DNA of 64,000 nucleotides from Alphaproteobacteria bacterium (GCA_020632915.1 JACKEP010000024.1:21021-85020), one strand, 5' to 3'. Numbered from the stretch's first letter, positions 39,349 through 48,216 are shown. Translations and numbers: made by a program. Notes: generated from the letters alone by a model not told the origin.

Positions 39349-39636
39349 ATGCCCGGACTCGGCGAGATCCTGATCATCGGCCTGGTCGCCCTGTTCTTCG
39401 GCGGCGGATCCACCGTGGCGTGGATGGCGCGCCTGCGGGCCAAGGCGATGAGCCAGGCCACCGACGCCATGCGGGCCGAGGCCGACAAGGTGATCCCCGC
39501 CGAGCTCAAGCGCGCCGCCGACGTGATGGGCAAGGCCCGCCGGGGCGACGTGATGGGCGTGCTCGACGCCACCCGCGCACCCCAGGCGGGTGTCGACGGG
39601 TCCGGAGAGGATCCCGACGACGCGCCGCGCCGCTGA
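39349..39636 (+). CDS. Small single-pass membrane protein, TatA-like N terminus
   Basis: 95 residues. The ATG directly follows the previous stop codon, so it is probably translationally coupled to the RCC1 lipoprotein gene. The start PGLGEILIIGLVALFFGGG resembles the TatA/B membrane helix and hinge (often G-x-x-E-L-L-I-I), followed by an amphipathic, charged helix (ARLRAKAMSQATDAMRAEAD) and an acidic tail. The usual FG-x-K/KLP hinge is absent, so a true Tat component is only a possibility. It ends exactly where the convergent nth gene ends. Confidence 0.65.
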   Translation: MPGLGEILIIGLVALFFGGGSTVAWMARLRAKAMSQATDAMRAEADKVIPAELKRAADVMGKARRGDVMGVLDATRAPQAGVDGSGEDPDDAPRR

Positions 39637-40287
39637 TCAGCGCGCGGCCTCCTCGCGGATCCGCTTCTTCGAGGCCGCCCAGCCGCAGATCGGACAGGTG
39701 GACAGGTCGTGGCCCCGCGCCGGGCAGTGCTCACGACCGAAGTAGATGATCTGCAGGTGCAGCGCGTTCCACGCCTCGCGGGGGAACAGGGCCTTGAGGT
39801 CGCGCTCGGTCTGCACGACGTTGCGCCCGGACGACAGGCCCCAGCGCGCGGCGAGGCGGTGGATGTGGGTGTCGACCGGGAACGCCGGCACGCCGAAGGC
39901 CTGGGCCATCACCACCGAGGCCGTCTTGTGGCCCACGCCGGGCAAGGCCTCCAGCGCCTCGAAGCTCGCCGGCACCGCGCCGCCGTGCAGGTCGACGAGC
40001 TGCCGGGCGAGCTGCACCAGGTGTCGCGCCTTGGTGGGGGCGAGGCCCACCTGCTGGATCAGCGCCTGCACCCGCGCCGGATCCATCGCGGCCATCGCCT
40101 GCGCATCGGGCGCCTCGGCGAACAGCGCGGGGGTGACCTCGTTGACCTTCTTGTCGGTGGTCTGGGCGGACAGCGCCACGGCGACGAGGAGCGTGAACGG
40201 GTCGGTGTGATCCAGCGGGATCGGCACCACCGGGTAGAGCGCGTCGAGCTGCTGGTGGATGCGAGCGGCCTTGTCGGCACGGCGCAT
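39637..40287 (-). CDS. nth: Endonuclease III
   Basis: 216 residues from ATG 40287 with AAGGAGG seven bases upstream. FTLLVAVALSAQTTDKKVNE is the Nth N-terminal helix; the helix-hairpin-helix LPGVGHKTASVV carries the catalytic Lys and FPVDTHIHRLAARWGL the catalytic Asp. The C-terminal loop reads EHCPARGHDLSTCPICGWA: three cysteines with a nine-residue first gap, not the classical C-x6-C-x2-C-x5-C cluster, and no fourth Cys. A modified or absent 4Fe-4S cluster is possible. It removes oxidised pyrimidines in base-excision repair. Confidence 0.93.
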   Translation of the reverse strand: MRRADKAARIHQQLDALYPVVPIPLDHTDPFTLLVAVALSAQTTDKKVNEVTPALFAEAPDAQAMAAMDPARVQALIQQVGLAPTKARHLVQLARQLVDLHGGAVPASFEALEALPGVGHKTASVVMAQAFGVPAFPVDTHIHRLAARWGLSSGRNVVQTERDLKALFPREAWNALHLQIIYFGREHCPARGHDLSTCPICGWAASKKRIREEAAR

Positions 40288-40381
40288 GCGGCGCCTCCTT
40301 CGGGTCCGGCGCTGTAGCCGCACGCGTGCACGCTGGCACGCGCCATGCGCGGATGTCGGCGGCAAACGTCAGACCTCGTAA

Positions 40382-40403
40382 AATCGGCAGAATTCTGCCG
40401 ATT
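40382..40403. promoter_or_regulatory. Perfect 22-bp palindrome, candidate operator
   Basis: Two 11-base arms, AATCGGCAGAA and TTCTGCCGATT, form an uninterrupted palindrome in the 187-base divergent region between nth (start 40287) and the propeller lipoprotein (start 40475). It sits in a locally AT-rich stretch with TAAAAT just before it. A dimeric repressor site is the simplest reading. Confidence 0.6.
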
Positions 40404-40421
40404 CAGGTTGACGGGACGTCG

Positions 40422-40439
40422 AATCGGCAACATATTGCC
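40422..40439. promoter_or_regulatory. Second, related half-site and inverted repeat
   Basis: AATCGGCA recurs at 40422-40429, exactly 40 bases after the first copy (40382), and continues into GGCAA-CATA-TTGCC (40426-40439), an inverted repeat. The 40-base spacing is close to four helical turns, so two dimers could bind the same face of the DNA. Confidence 0.5.
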
Positions 40440-40474
40440 TGTGTGAGGGGCACTCACCGCACTGGGAGGGAGAC

Positions 40475-42563
40475 ATGACGCACGTCACCAAGCGCTCGCT
40501 GCTGACGATCCTGCTGGCCGCCGGTTCGCTGGCCGCCTGCCAGACGGAGGGGGCGCCCAACGTCTCGTCCGGAGCTGGCGCTTCGCCGGTTCTCGGGCTG
40601 CAACGAGGTCCGCGACCAGCTCGAGCGCGTGATGCTCGAGCAGATCGTCCGCGCCCGCTACGGCGGCTACGGCTGGCTCGAGTTCGGCGCGGTCGACGAC
40701 GCGGTCGATGCCCCGGCTGCCGAGTCCGACGGCGACACCCGCGGCGGCGACGCGCCCACCGACTTCACCACCACCAACGTGCAGGAAGAGGGCGTCGACG
40801 AGGTCGACCTCGTCAAGACGAACGGCACGCACATGTTCGTCGCCGAGGATCGCGGCTTCCACGTGCTCGACGCCTGGCCTGCCGAGGATGCCCACAAGCT
40901 CGCCACGCTCGACCTCGACGGCTGGGCCCAGGGCCTGTTCCTCGTGGGCGACAAGGCCGTGGTCTTCGTCGGCTCCGACACCGACACCCTCGGCCTGACC
41001 ACCGATCGCTGGGACAGCGCGGTGCGGATGCTCGTCATCGACGTGTCCGACCCGGCCCACCCGAGCATCGAGCGCACCGTCGACATCCAGGGCTGGATGA
41101 CCGACGCCCGCATGGTCGACGGCACCATCTACGCCGTGCTCAACCAGTCCATGCAGATGCCCGAGGCCCTGTGGAACCTCGTGTGGACCGACGACCCCAA
41201 CCTGCCGGCCGAGCCCTACGACAAGGACTGGGACGATCCCGCCTGGGAGCAGGCGCGCGCCAAGGCCCGCACCTACCTGGCCCCCAAGGTCGCCAAGATC
41301 GTCGACCAGCTCGACCTCGCCGACGTGCTGCCGTCCTGGCGCACCGAGGCCGGCAAGGACGTCACCGAGATGTACGCGTGTGACGACCTGTACGCGCCGA
41401 GCGAGGACTCGCCGCTGCAGATGCTGTCGATCGTCAGCCTCGATCCCGCCACGGGCCGCCTCGACAGCACCGGCCTCGAGGCCTCCGGCTGGACGATCTA
41501 CGCCTCGCAGGACAACCTCTACGTGGCCCAGTCGAGCCGCTGGTGGTGGGGCTGGGCCGGCAGCGACGAGGGGGTCACGCAGATCCACCGCTTCGCGCTG
41601 CACGCCGACAGCGAGCCCGTCTACACCGGCGCCGGCGAGGTCGGCGGCTGGATCTACGACCAGTTCGCGATGTCCGAGTACGAGGGCGACCTGCGCGTCG
41701 TCACCACCGACTTCGCCACCTGGTGGGGCGAGGGCCGGCAGGAGGCCGCCAACAACGTCTCGGTGCTCCGCGACAACGGCGAGGGCAGCCTCGACGTGAT
41801 CGGCAAGGTCGGCGGCATCGCCCCCGGCGAGCAGATCCAGGCCGTCCGCATGATCAAGGACAAGGGCTACGTCGTCACGTTCGAGCAGGTCGACCCCCTG
41901 TTCACCATCGACCTGTCCGACCCCACCAAGCCTGAGGTGGTCGGCGAGCTCGAGATCCCCGGATTCTCCGGCTACCTCCACCCGATCGACGACGACCACC
42001 TGCTGGCCGTCGGCCGCTCCGGCACGGAGCAGGGCCAGATCACCGGGCTCGCGGTCAACATCTTCGACGTGTCCGACTTCGCCAAGCCCACGCTGCAGCA
42101 CACGTACACGATCAACCACGGCAACGGCTGGAGCTGGTCGGAGGCCCTGTGGGATCACCACGCCTTCACCTACCACCGCGACATCCTGACCATCCCGGCC
42201 ACCTACGAGCTGTACGACGAGCAGTCGGGCACCTACGACGGCTTCTCCGGCACCGTCAGCGTGCGCGCCACGCCCGACGGCGGCATCCAGGAGATCGGCC
42301 AGGTCGACCACCACGACCTCGTCGCCAAGTCCCGCTGCCTGTGGGACGACTGGTACCTCGGCGACGAGCGCGGCAAGGAGGGCACCGACGTCGAGCCCGG
42401 CTGGAGCTACTGCTCCTGGGACTACGGCTACTGGTACGCCCAGGTCCGTCGGTCGGTCTACATCGAGGACAACCTGTTCACCATCTCCGACTACGGCGTG
42501 AAGGTGAATGATCTGGAGCACCCCGACACCGAGCTCGGTGAGGTCGTGTTCTACCCGCGCTGA
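40475..42563 (+). CDS. Beta-propeller lipoprotein (Beta_propel/COG4880-like), one frameshift
   Basis: ATG 40475 follows GGGAGGG. MTHVTKRSLLTILLAAGSLA then AC is a lipobox. The frame changes near 40565-40575: downstream text PELALRRFSGCNEVRDQLER and the long remainder are in another frame, and the span length is not a multiple of three. An internal start at 40629 would lose the signal. The ~640-residue body matches secreted proteins with a C-terminal beta-propeller: TTTNVQEEGVDEVDLVKTNG, MLVIDVSDPAHP, GWTIYASQDNLYVA, TQIHRFAL, IQAVRMIKDKGYVVTFEQVD, PLFTIDLSDP, GFSGYLHPIDDDHLLAVG, DDWYLGDER. Members are surface or periplasmic, of unknown function. Confidence 0.85.
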
Positions 42564-42630
42564 CGGGGGGTTCGAAGCGCGGGTCGGGGCGCCAAACCAC
42601 CCACCCACACCTGTTCCGGCTCGCGCATGG

Positions 42631-42652
42631 CCCGCTCCCCTCGGGGGGCGGG
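42631..42652. terminator. Hairpin terminator between convergent genes
   Basis: CCCGCTCCCC / GGGGGGCGGG (arms 42631-42640 and 42643-42652, one G-T wobble, tight loop) followed on the plus strand by a pyrimidine run with CCTTTCT. It lies between the convergent stops at 42563 and 42688. Confidence 0.6.
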
Positions 42653-42687
42653 TCAGTCCTTTCTCGGTGCGCCGCGTTGCGCAGGCG

Positions 42688-43527
42688 TCAGCCGTCGCGA
42701 TCGCTCGGCGGCAGCGGGGCGCCCTGGGCCGCGGTCGGCAGCACGAGCACGTCGCACGACGCGCGCACCACCACCACGCGGGCCACGCCGCCGAGCAGCA
42801 GGCGCTCGATGCCCTTGCGGTCGCGGTTGCCCACCACGAGCAGGTCGTGGTCGCGGCTCATCTTGACGAGGATGTCCTCGGGCTCGCCGGGCGCAATCGT
42901 GGCGGTGCCGCGCAGGGGCGGGTCGACCAGCTCCAGCAGCGCCTCGGCCTGGGCCTGGACCTGCGCGTGGGACTCCACCCACTCGCGCTCGATGGCCTCC
43001 TTGAACTCCGGACGGCGCACGGCGGGCATGGAGCCGGGCAGGGCGTGGACGAGGTCGACGACGCCGTCGAGGGCGCGCGCCCAGCGGCGGGTCTCGTTCA
43101 CGACGTAGTCCATGCGGTCGCTCTCGAGGTCGATGCCGACGAGCAGCCGCGGGCGGGCGGTGCCCATGCGGGTGGTGCGGGGCACGAACACCGGGCAGCG
43201 CGTGCGGCGCAGCACGCGCACCGCCATCGCGTTCTGGTAGAAGCGCTCGATGCCGGACGGCTCCCGGGGGCCGACGACCAGGGCGTCGTAGCCCTCGGTG
43301 AGCGCGATCAGGGCGTCGGCCGGGTCGCCGGGGACGAGCCGCGCCTGCCCGCGGACGTCGGCGGGCACGGTGTCGAGCAGCGAGGTGAGCAGGGCCTCCT
43401 TGTCAGCGCCGCTGCCCACGAACACCAGGTCGAGCGAGCCCTCGGCGCGGGAGACGAGCGCGATCGCCCGCTCCAGCAGCCAGCCGTAGCCGTCGAGGTT
43501 GAGGTCGAGTCCCACCGCGATGCGCAT
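42688..43527 (-). CDS. Tandem universal stress protein (UspA family)
   Basis: 279 residues from ATG 43527. Two Usp domains in tandem: residues 1-~135 (MRIAVGLDLNLDGYGWLLER, ALVVGPREPSGIERFY, RCPVFVP) and ~145-270 (RLLVGIDLES, DLLVVGNRDRKGIERLLLGG, VARVVVVRASCDVLVLP). The second has the G-x-x-x-x-x-G-x(7)-GG ATP-loop pattern; the first lacks the final Gly pair and may not bind nucleotide. Cytoplasmic, probably stress- or starvation-linked. Last gene of a minus-strand series from 47308. Confidence 0.88.
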   Translation of the reverse strand: MRIAVGLDLNLDGYGWLLERAIALVSRAEGSLDLVFVGSGADKEALLTSLLDTVPADVRGQARLVPGDPADALIALTEGYDALVVGPREPSGIERFYQNAMAVRVLRRTRCPVFVPRTTRMGTARPRLLVGIDLESDRMDYVVNETRRWARALDGVVDLVHALPGSMPAVRRPEFKEAIEREWVESHAQVQAQAEALLELVDPPLRGTATIAPGEPEDILVKMSRDHDLLVVGNRDRKGIERLLLGGVARVVVVRASCDVLVLPTAAQGAPLPPSDRDG

Positions 43528-43628
43528 GTCCACGGGCTCCTCGGCACGCCTGCCGTTCCCGCAGGGTAGACCAGGCCGGCGGCATCCGGAAGGGGGTTGA
43601 CCGACCTCGGACAGGGCGGTGGCGACGG

Positions 43629-44138
43629 TCAGAGCTCGTGGGCGCCCGCGTCGGCGATGGCGAGCCAGAAGCCGTAGAGGTCGAGCTGCTGGGCCACCTC
43701 CGGCAGGCGCGCGAGCTCCAGTCCGAACGGGGCCATCGGCGCGAACACCTCGGGCACCATCCGCACCGTGCGCTCCACCTCCACGGCGAACGGCACCACC
43801 GTCCGGCTGCGCCCGCACCAGGCGGCGGCCGCCACCAGCTCGTCGAAGTCGAGCACGGCCTCCTCCACCTCGTCCTCGGTGGGGTTGCCGGCCACCAGCG
43901 CGTCGATGGAGGCGACCAGCTCGTCGACGTCGAGATCCTCCCAGGCCTCGGCGAGCAGGTCGGCGCCGGCGTCCTCGCGCCAGGCCACGGCGCCCGCCAG
44001 CGACGGGTGACGCGGCTCCAGCCGGGCGATCATGCCGGCCACGGACGCGATCTCCAGCGCGTCGTCGGCGTCGTCGACACCGCTGGACAGCATCTCGTCG
44101 AGCTGGTCGACGAGCACGGCGAGCTCTTGCGCGGACAT
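43629..44138 (-). CDS. Hypothetical acidic protein
   Basis: 169 residues, strongly acidic and largely helical (VLVDQLDEMLSSGVDDADDA, WEDLDVDELVASIDALVAGN, TEDEVEEAVLDFDELVAA). No signal peptide, no membrane helix, one Cys. Not recognised. It sits between the small exported protein at 44217 and the universal stress protein, all on the minus strand, with 78- and 101-base gaps. Confidence 0.6.
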   Translation of the reverse strand: MSAQELAVLVDQLDEMLSSGVDDADDALEIASVAGMIARLEPRHPSLAGAVAWREDAGADLLAEAWEDLDVDELVASIDALVAGNPTEDEVEEAVLDFDELVAAAAWCGRSRTVVPFAVEVERTVRMVPEVFAPMAPFGLELARLPEVAQQLDLYGFWLAIADAGAHEL

Positions 44139-44216
44139 GAGGACCTCGCGGGTCGGGGAGGGGCCCCGACACCTACCGGCGCGACAGGCAGCCGGCGAGC
44201 GCCGGGGACGCGGTCG

Positions 44217-44591
44217 TCAGTCGTGGCAGGTGACGGTGACCGGACCCAGGCGGGAGCTGGTCTCGGCGATCCCGTCCATGTCGGGGCCAGTCTGCAGGCG
44301 CGGATGGGCGAGGGTCTCCCACACGTCGTCCTTCTTGCGCTCGACCTTGATGTCCCACGACCAGTACTTGCCGTCGACCTTGCTCTGCAGGACGACGACG
44401 CGGCCGGGCCATCGCCCGAACGTGCCGGTCTTCTCGGCGGAGGACCCGGGCTCGGTGGTGACCTTGATGGTGTCGTCGGCCACCGAGACCGTGCACGTGC
44501 CGGCGTGGGCGGCCACCGGCAGGCCCACCACGACGGCGGCGAGCCCGTGGCGGGCGGCGCGGATCCAGCGGGTGGTGACGGACGGGCGCAT
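44217..44591 (-). CDS. Small exported protein of unknown function
   Basis: 124 residues from ATG 44591. A signal peptide ends LPVAAHAG at about residue 31. The mature part is a ~90-residue beta-rich domain with one Cys at each end (GTCTVSVADD and VTVTCHD), likely joined by a disulfide. Central strand VVVLQSKVDGKYWSWDIKVE. No family recognised. Downstream of the metalloprotease gene by 89 bases on the same strand. Confidence 0.65.
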   Translation of the reverse strand: MRPSVTTRWIRAARHGLAAVVVGLPVAAHAGTCTVSVADDTIKVTTEPGSSAEKTGTFGRWPGRVVVLQSKVDGKYWSWDIKVERKKDDVWETLAHPRLQTGPDMDGIAETSSRLGPVTVTCHD

Positions 44592-44680
44592 CGGCGGACC
44601 CCTGACGACACCTCCACCATGGGCCCTGGAACCGTCGACGTCAAGGCCCGGGCGTCCCCGGGGCCGGCGCACGCACCCGA

Positions 44681-46024
44681 TCACGGCGCGTCCGGCCAGG
44701 GGGGCCGGGGATCGGGGAGCGGCCGCGAGACCTGGTCCAGCGACGTCAGCGAGGTCAGGTCCGACCGCAGCAGCGCCCGCAGCACGTGCTGGCGGGCGGG
44801 CCCGCGCAGGTCGAAGGTGACCGCCACCGTGGGCCCCTTGCGCACGACCGTCCAGTCTCCCGCGACGACGGCGGCCACGCCGTCCAGCGCCTGGATGAGC
44901 TGGATCGCGTCGTCGACCGTGTCCCACGTGGACACCCAGCCGCCGACATCGGGCGCGTCGGGGTGTTCGAGCAGCACGAGCGTGTCGCCGCCCCAGCCGT
45001 CGGCCACGAGGCCCGCGGTGACGTCGTCGACGCCGAGGGTGGCGAGCCAGGCGCGCACGCCCACCTCGCCGAGCGTGTCCCGGTCGACCTCGGTCCAGCC
45101 CTTGCCGAGCGCGCGGTCGAGGCCGTCGGGGGTCACGAGCCGCGGCACGGCGTTGCCGGCCAGCCAGCGCGCCGGGTGGAGCACCTGCTCCGACGACAGG
45201 GGCGGGTGGGTGTAGAGCGCGTCGACCGCCGCGGACCCTCCGCTGCGCCGCACCTCGTGCACGAACAGGGTTCCCGCGGTGTAGGGCAGCACGAGCGTGT
45301 CGCCGAGCAGCCGGGGCAGGGCGCGCAGCGCGGGCGTCCAGCTGTCCTGCGTGGCCATCGTGGCTGCCGCCAGCGCCTCGGTGTTCAGCCGGTCGAGCTT
45401 GGGGGCGTCCTCGCCCATCGAGGCGCGCAGCATCAGGTGGGTGGCGTCGCCCTCGATGAGCGCCTGCACCGCGAACTGGGCGTCGCCGGCGTCGTAGTCG
45501 CGCTGCGACAGCGCCCACAGGCCCAGCGCCTGGTCCTGCAGGGCGTGGGTGAGCTCGTGGGTGGCCACGGGGCGGTCGTCGCTGTCGGGATCGAGACGCG
45601 GACCCGCGAACGCGCCGGGCCGACGCACCAGGACCAGCTCCCGCCGCTCGAGGTCGTAGTAGCCCCCGAGGCTCTCGCGCAGCACGGCCTCGATGCCGGC
45701 GCGCGCGTCGAAGCCGTCGGGTGCGGCGCGCATCACCTTGAGCGTGCGGCCGAGGATCGCGAGCTCGCGCTGCGCGTCGGTGTCGAGATCCTCGGCGAGC
45801 AACGCGGCAGCCGCGGCGTCGGGGTCGGCGAGCAGCACCGGGACCGGCGCGTGGAACGCCAGGCCGCGCAGGGCCGCCACCTCGTCCATGAGTGCGGTGA
45901 CTTCGATGGCCAGCGCCGCGTCGTCGGGGTGGGGGTCGGTCGGGGCGTCGGCCGGAGCCCCCGCGTGGGCGGCGACGGCGACGAGGCAGGCGGGCACGCC
46001 CAGGACGGGCCTCCAGGGGGACAT
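44681..46024 (-). CDS. Exported HExxH zinc metalloprotease
   Basis: 447 residues from ATG 46024; signal peptide to about residue 21 (VAVAAHAG). HELTH at 156-160 in RPVATHELTHALQDQALGLW gives the two His and Glu, and EGDATHLM (E191) is the likely third ligand, a gluzincin-like arrangement. GGYYDLERRELVLVRRP just before it is the edge strand common to such enzymes. The C-terminal half (~260-440) is alpha/beta and not recognised. Periplasmic; substrate unknown. It begins 7 bases after the yidD stop, so the two are probably cotranscribed. Confidence 0.82.
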   Translation of the reverse strand: MSPWRPVLGVPACLVAVAAHAGAPADAPTDPHPDDAALAIEVTALMDEVAALRGLAFHAPVPVLLADPDAAAAALLAEDLDTDAQRELAILGRTLKVMRAAPDGFDARAGIEAVLRESLGGYYDLERRELVLVRRPGAFAGPRLDPDSDDRPVATHELTHALQDQALGLWALSQRDYDAGDAQFAVQALIEGDATHLMLRASMGEDAPKLDRLNTEALAAATMATQDSWTPALRALPRLLGDTLVLPYTAGTLFVHEVRRSGGSAAVDALYTHPPLSSEQVLHPARWLAGNAVPRLVTPDGLDRALGKGWTEVDRDTLGEVGVRAWLATLGVDDVTAGLVADGWGGDTLVLLEHPDAPDVGGWVSTWDTVDDAIQLIQALDGVAAVVAGDWTVVRKGPTVAVTFDLRGPARQHVLRALLRSDLTSLTSLDQVSRPLPDPRPPWPDAP

Positions 46025-46031
46025 CGGGACC

Positions 46032-46325
46032 TCAGCCGTGGGAGGTGTCGCAGCCGTCGCTTCCGTGGCCGTGGTCGTGACCGTGATCGTGACCGTGGTC
46101 GACCAGGCCTGGCGGGCGCGGCACGGGGTCGTAGCCGCCCGGGTGGAACGGGTGGCACCGGCCGATCCGCCGCAGGCCCATCCACACGCCGCGGACGCCC
46201 CACAGCTCGATGGCCTCGACCATGTACTGGGAGCACGTCGGCGTGTAGCGACACGACGGCGGCGTCAGCGGCGAGATCCAGCGCTGGTAGAAGCGGACGG
46301 GCGCGATGAGGAGCGTGCGGACCAT
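46032..46325 (-). CDS. yidD: Membrane protein insertion efficiency factor YidD
   Basis: 97 residues. Residues 1-70 are canonical YidD: LIAPVRFYQRWISPLTPPSC, RYTPTCSQYMVEAIELWGVR, GVWMGLRRIGRCHPFHPGGY with the three conserved Cys (C25, C31, C57). YidD sits at the inner membrane face and aids YidC-dependent insertion. Unusually, residues 77-96 are a His-rich tail (DHGHDHGHDHGHG, seven His plus Cys92) that could bind metal. The usual neighbours (rpmH, rnpA, yidC) are absent; here it lies between a GspC-like gene and a metalloprotease gene. Confidence 0.95.
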   Translation of the reverse strand: MVRTLLIAPVRFYQRWISPLTPPSCRYTPTCSQYMVEAIELWGVRGVWMGLRRIGRCHPFHPGGYDPVPRPPGLVDHGHDHGHDHGHGSDGCDTSHG

Positions 46326-46369
46326 CGGGACTCCGGCACCGACTGTATCCGCGACGATCGCGGTCCGCG

Positions 46370-47308
46370 TCAGATCACCTCGTAGTGCAGCGTCACGGGC
46401 TGGCCCTTGCGGAGCACCTCGATCTCGAAGGCCTTCTTGTTGCGCTGGGACAGCCAGATGCCGAACAGCTGCAGGACGTTGTTGGTCTTCTTGCCGTTGA
46501 CGGCCTGCACGACGTCCTGGCTGCGCAGCCCGCCCTTGTACAGCGGCGACAGGCAGCCGAAGCCACCCACGAGCCAGCCCTTGACGCCGTCCTCTTCGTA
46601 GCGGCGGCTGTAGCCCAGGGTGTTGAGGTGCTCGACCGACGACGTGTAGTACTCGATGAGCGTCTTGCGGACCTGCCAGCTCTGGTCGCCGGTGGCGATG
46701 ATGTCGGGGTGGTTCTCGCCGCAGCGGCCGGCGCGCTTGTCCTTGCGGGTGCGCTTGCCGCCGTCTCCCTCCGTGGGGGCCTTGGCGGCGTCGACGGGTG
46801 CCTCCGCCACGGCATCGTCCGCTGCGGGCGGCGCGGCTGCGGCGGGCTCGGCCTCGGGGGGCGGCTCGGGCGCGGGCTCGGGCTTCGGGGCGGGCTTGGG
46901 GTCCGGCAGCCGCTCCACCTCGGGCTCCGGTGCCGGAGGGGGTGGGGGCGGCGGCTCGGGCGCGGCCGCAGGGGTCTCGTCGCCGCCGGCCAGCGCGTCG
47001 TCGTCGCCGTCGTCCGCTTCGTCGGCGGCGTCCTCGACGAGCGCGTCGCCGTCGTCGCCGTCCGCGCCCTCGGTGAGCGCGTCGGCCAGACCCTGCACGC
47101 CGTCGAGCATCAGCGTGACCCTGCGGGTGGGCTCGGGCATCACCGCCACCACCTGCGGGATCGACGACGCCACGATCACGAGCATCGGCGCGACGAACGC
47201 CGAGCCGACGAGCAGCGTCGACACGATCATCCCGACCGTCTCGCGCACGACGCGGACGGTCACCTGGCGGTTCACCAACGGATCGAGGGTCGCGGTCGGC
47301 GAGGTCAT
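46370..47308 (-). CDS. GspC-like protein: membrane anchor, proline-rich linker, PDZ-like domain
   Basis: 312 residues from ATG 47308. One membrane helix (~25-47, TVGMIVSTLLVGSAFVAPML), an acidic stretch (~75-115), a Pro/Ala/Glu-rich linker (~115-190), a Lys-rich turn, then a C-terminal PDZ-like domain: GCLSPLYKGGLRSQDVVQAV, NGKKTNN, EIEVLRKGQPVTLHYEV. This layout resembles type II secretion GspC, but no other gsp gene is near, so a stand-alone tether or protease adaptor is equally possible. The linker should span the periplasm. Upstream of yidD by 44 bases. Confidence 0.65.
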   Translation of the reverse strand: MTSPTATLDPLVNRQVTVRVVRETVGMIVSTLLVGSAFVAPMLVIVASSIPQVVAVMPEPTRRVTLMLDGVQGLADALTEGADGDDGDALVEDAADEADDGDDDALAGGDETPAAAPEPPPPPPPAPEPEVERLPDPKPAPKPEPAPEPPPEAEPAAAAPPAADDAVAEAPVDAAKAPTEGDGGKRTRKDKRAGRCGENHPDIIATGDQSWQVRKTLIEYYTSSVEHLNTLGYSRRYEEDGVKGWLVGGFGCLSPLYKGGLRSQDVVQAVNGKKTNNVLQLFGIWLSQRNKKAFEIEVLRKGQPVTLHYEVI

Positions 47309-47415
47309 GGGGACGGGGACTCCGGGGACGGTCAGCCTGGACCGTTCGACGCGCGCCTTCAACCCGTCGGGTGTCCGGCGTCGTCCCACGATACAGCGCG
47401 GCGCTGGAGGTGGAC

Positions 47416-48204
47416 GTGGTGCGCGCGATCGCAGCGATGGCGGTGGGGTGGGCGCTCGTGGGCAGCGCCGTCGCGTCCGAGCCGGTGCATCCGCTGGCGC
47501 GCCCCGGCGTCGAGGGCCGGCTGCGCAAGGCCGCGGCGTTGGTCCACAAGGGCGACTACACCGGTGCCGACGCCCTGCTGCGCTCGGTGATGCCCACGGC
47601 GGAAGACCGGGAGCGGGTGGCGCTCGACGCCTTGCGCACCGCGGTCGACACCCTCGACGCGGGCGACCTCGACGCGGCGCGCCACGCCCTGATGGACGTC
47701 GTGCAGCAGTACCCCGACACGCAGGCCTCGCAGTACGCGCAGTCGGTGCTCGCGGAGCAGGCGGTGGTCGGCCAGCCGGCGCCGCCGCTCACCGTCGACC
47801 ACTGGATCCAGGGCGAGGCCTCCTGGCCGTGGCCTGGCGCCACGCTGCTGGTGTTCTTCGAGGTGTGGTGCCCCCACTGCCAGCGCGAGGTGCCGGCCCT
47901 GCAGCGCTACGCCGACGCGTTCGTGCTCGACGGGCTCCAGGTGGTGGGGATCACGCGGATGTCGCGCGGCGTGACGGAGGCCGACGTGATCGGGTTCGCG
48001 GGCGCGTCCGGCGTCGGCTTCGCGCTGGGCTACGACGCCGACGGCGACCTGTCGGAGGCCTACGGGGTGCAGGGCATCCCCTCGGCCGCCATCGTCCGCG
48101 ACGGGGTGGTGGTGTGGCGGGGCCATCCCCAGCTGCTCGACGCCGACAGGCTCCAGCGCGTGCTCGCCGCCCCGCGCACCCCGTCCGCCGACGCGCTGCC
48201 GTAG
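47416..48204 (+). CDS. TlpA/DsbE-like thioredoxin-fold protein with helical N-terminal domain
   Basis: 262 residues from GTG 47416, fixed by GGAGG five bases upstream. Signal peptide (AIAAMAVGWALVGSAVAS). Residues ~30-125 are TPR-like helices (AAALVHKGDYTGADALLRSV, DAARHALMDVVQQYPDTQ). The thioredoxin domain follows: LLVFFEVWCPHCQREVPALQ with a CPHC active site (the DsbA-type dipeptide), GITRMSRGV and the cis-Pro loop GIPSAAIVRDGVVVWRG. A periplasmic thiol-disulfide exchange role is likely. First gene of a tight rightward run with the DMT exporter (12 bases) and a small membrane protein (22 bases). Confidence 0.88.
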   Translation: MVRAIAAMAVGWALVGSAVASEPVHPLARPGVEGRLRKAAALVHKGDYTGADALLRSVMPTAEDRERVALDALRTAVDTLDAGDLDAARHALMDVVQQYPDTQASQYAQSVLAEQAVVGQPAPPLTVDHWIQGEASWPWPGATLLVFFEVWCPHCQREVPALQRYADAFVLDGLQVVGITRMSRGVTEADVIGFAGASGVGFALGYDADGDLSEAYGVQGIPSAAIVRDGVVVWRGHPQLLDADRLQRVLAAPRTPSADALP

Positions 48205-48216
48205 GCCAGGGCGCGC

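Noticed and set aside
39349..39636. A genuine TatA gene
   Set aside because: It lacks the FG-K/KLP hinge and no tatB or tatC is near; the resemblance is limited to the first helix.
46370..47308. Evidence for a type II secretion operon
   Set aside because: Only a GspC-like layout is present; no GspD-M genes are in the window.
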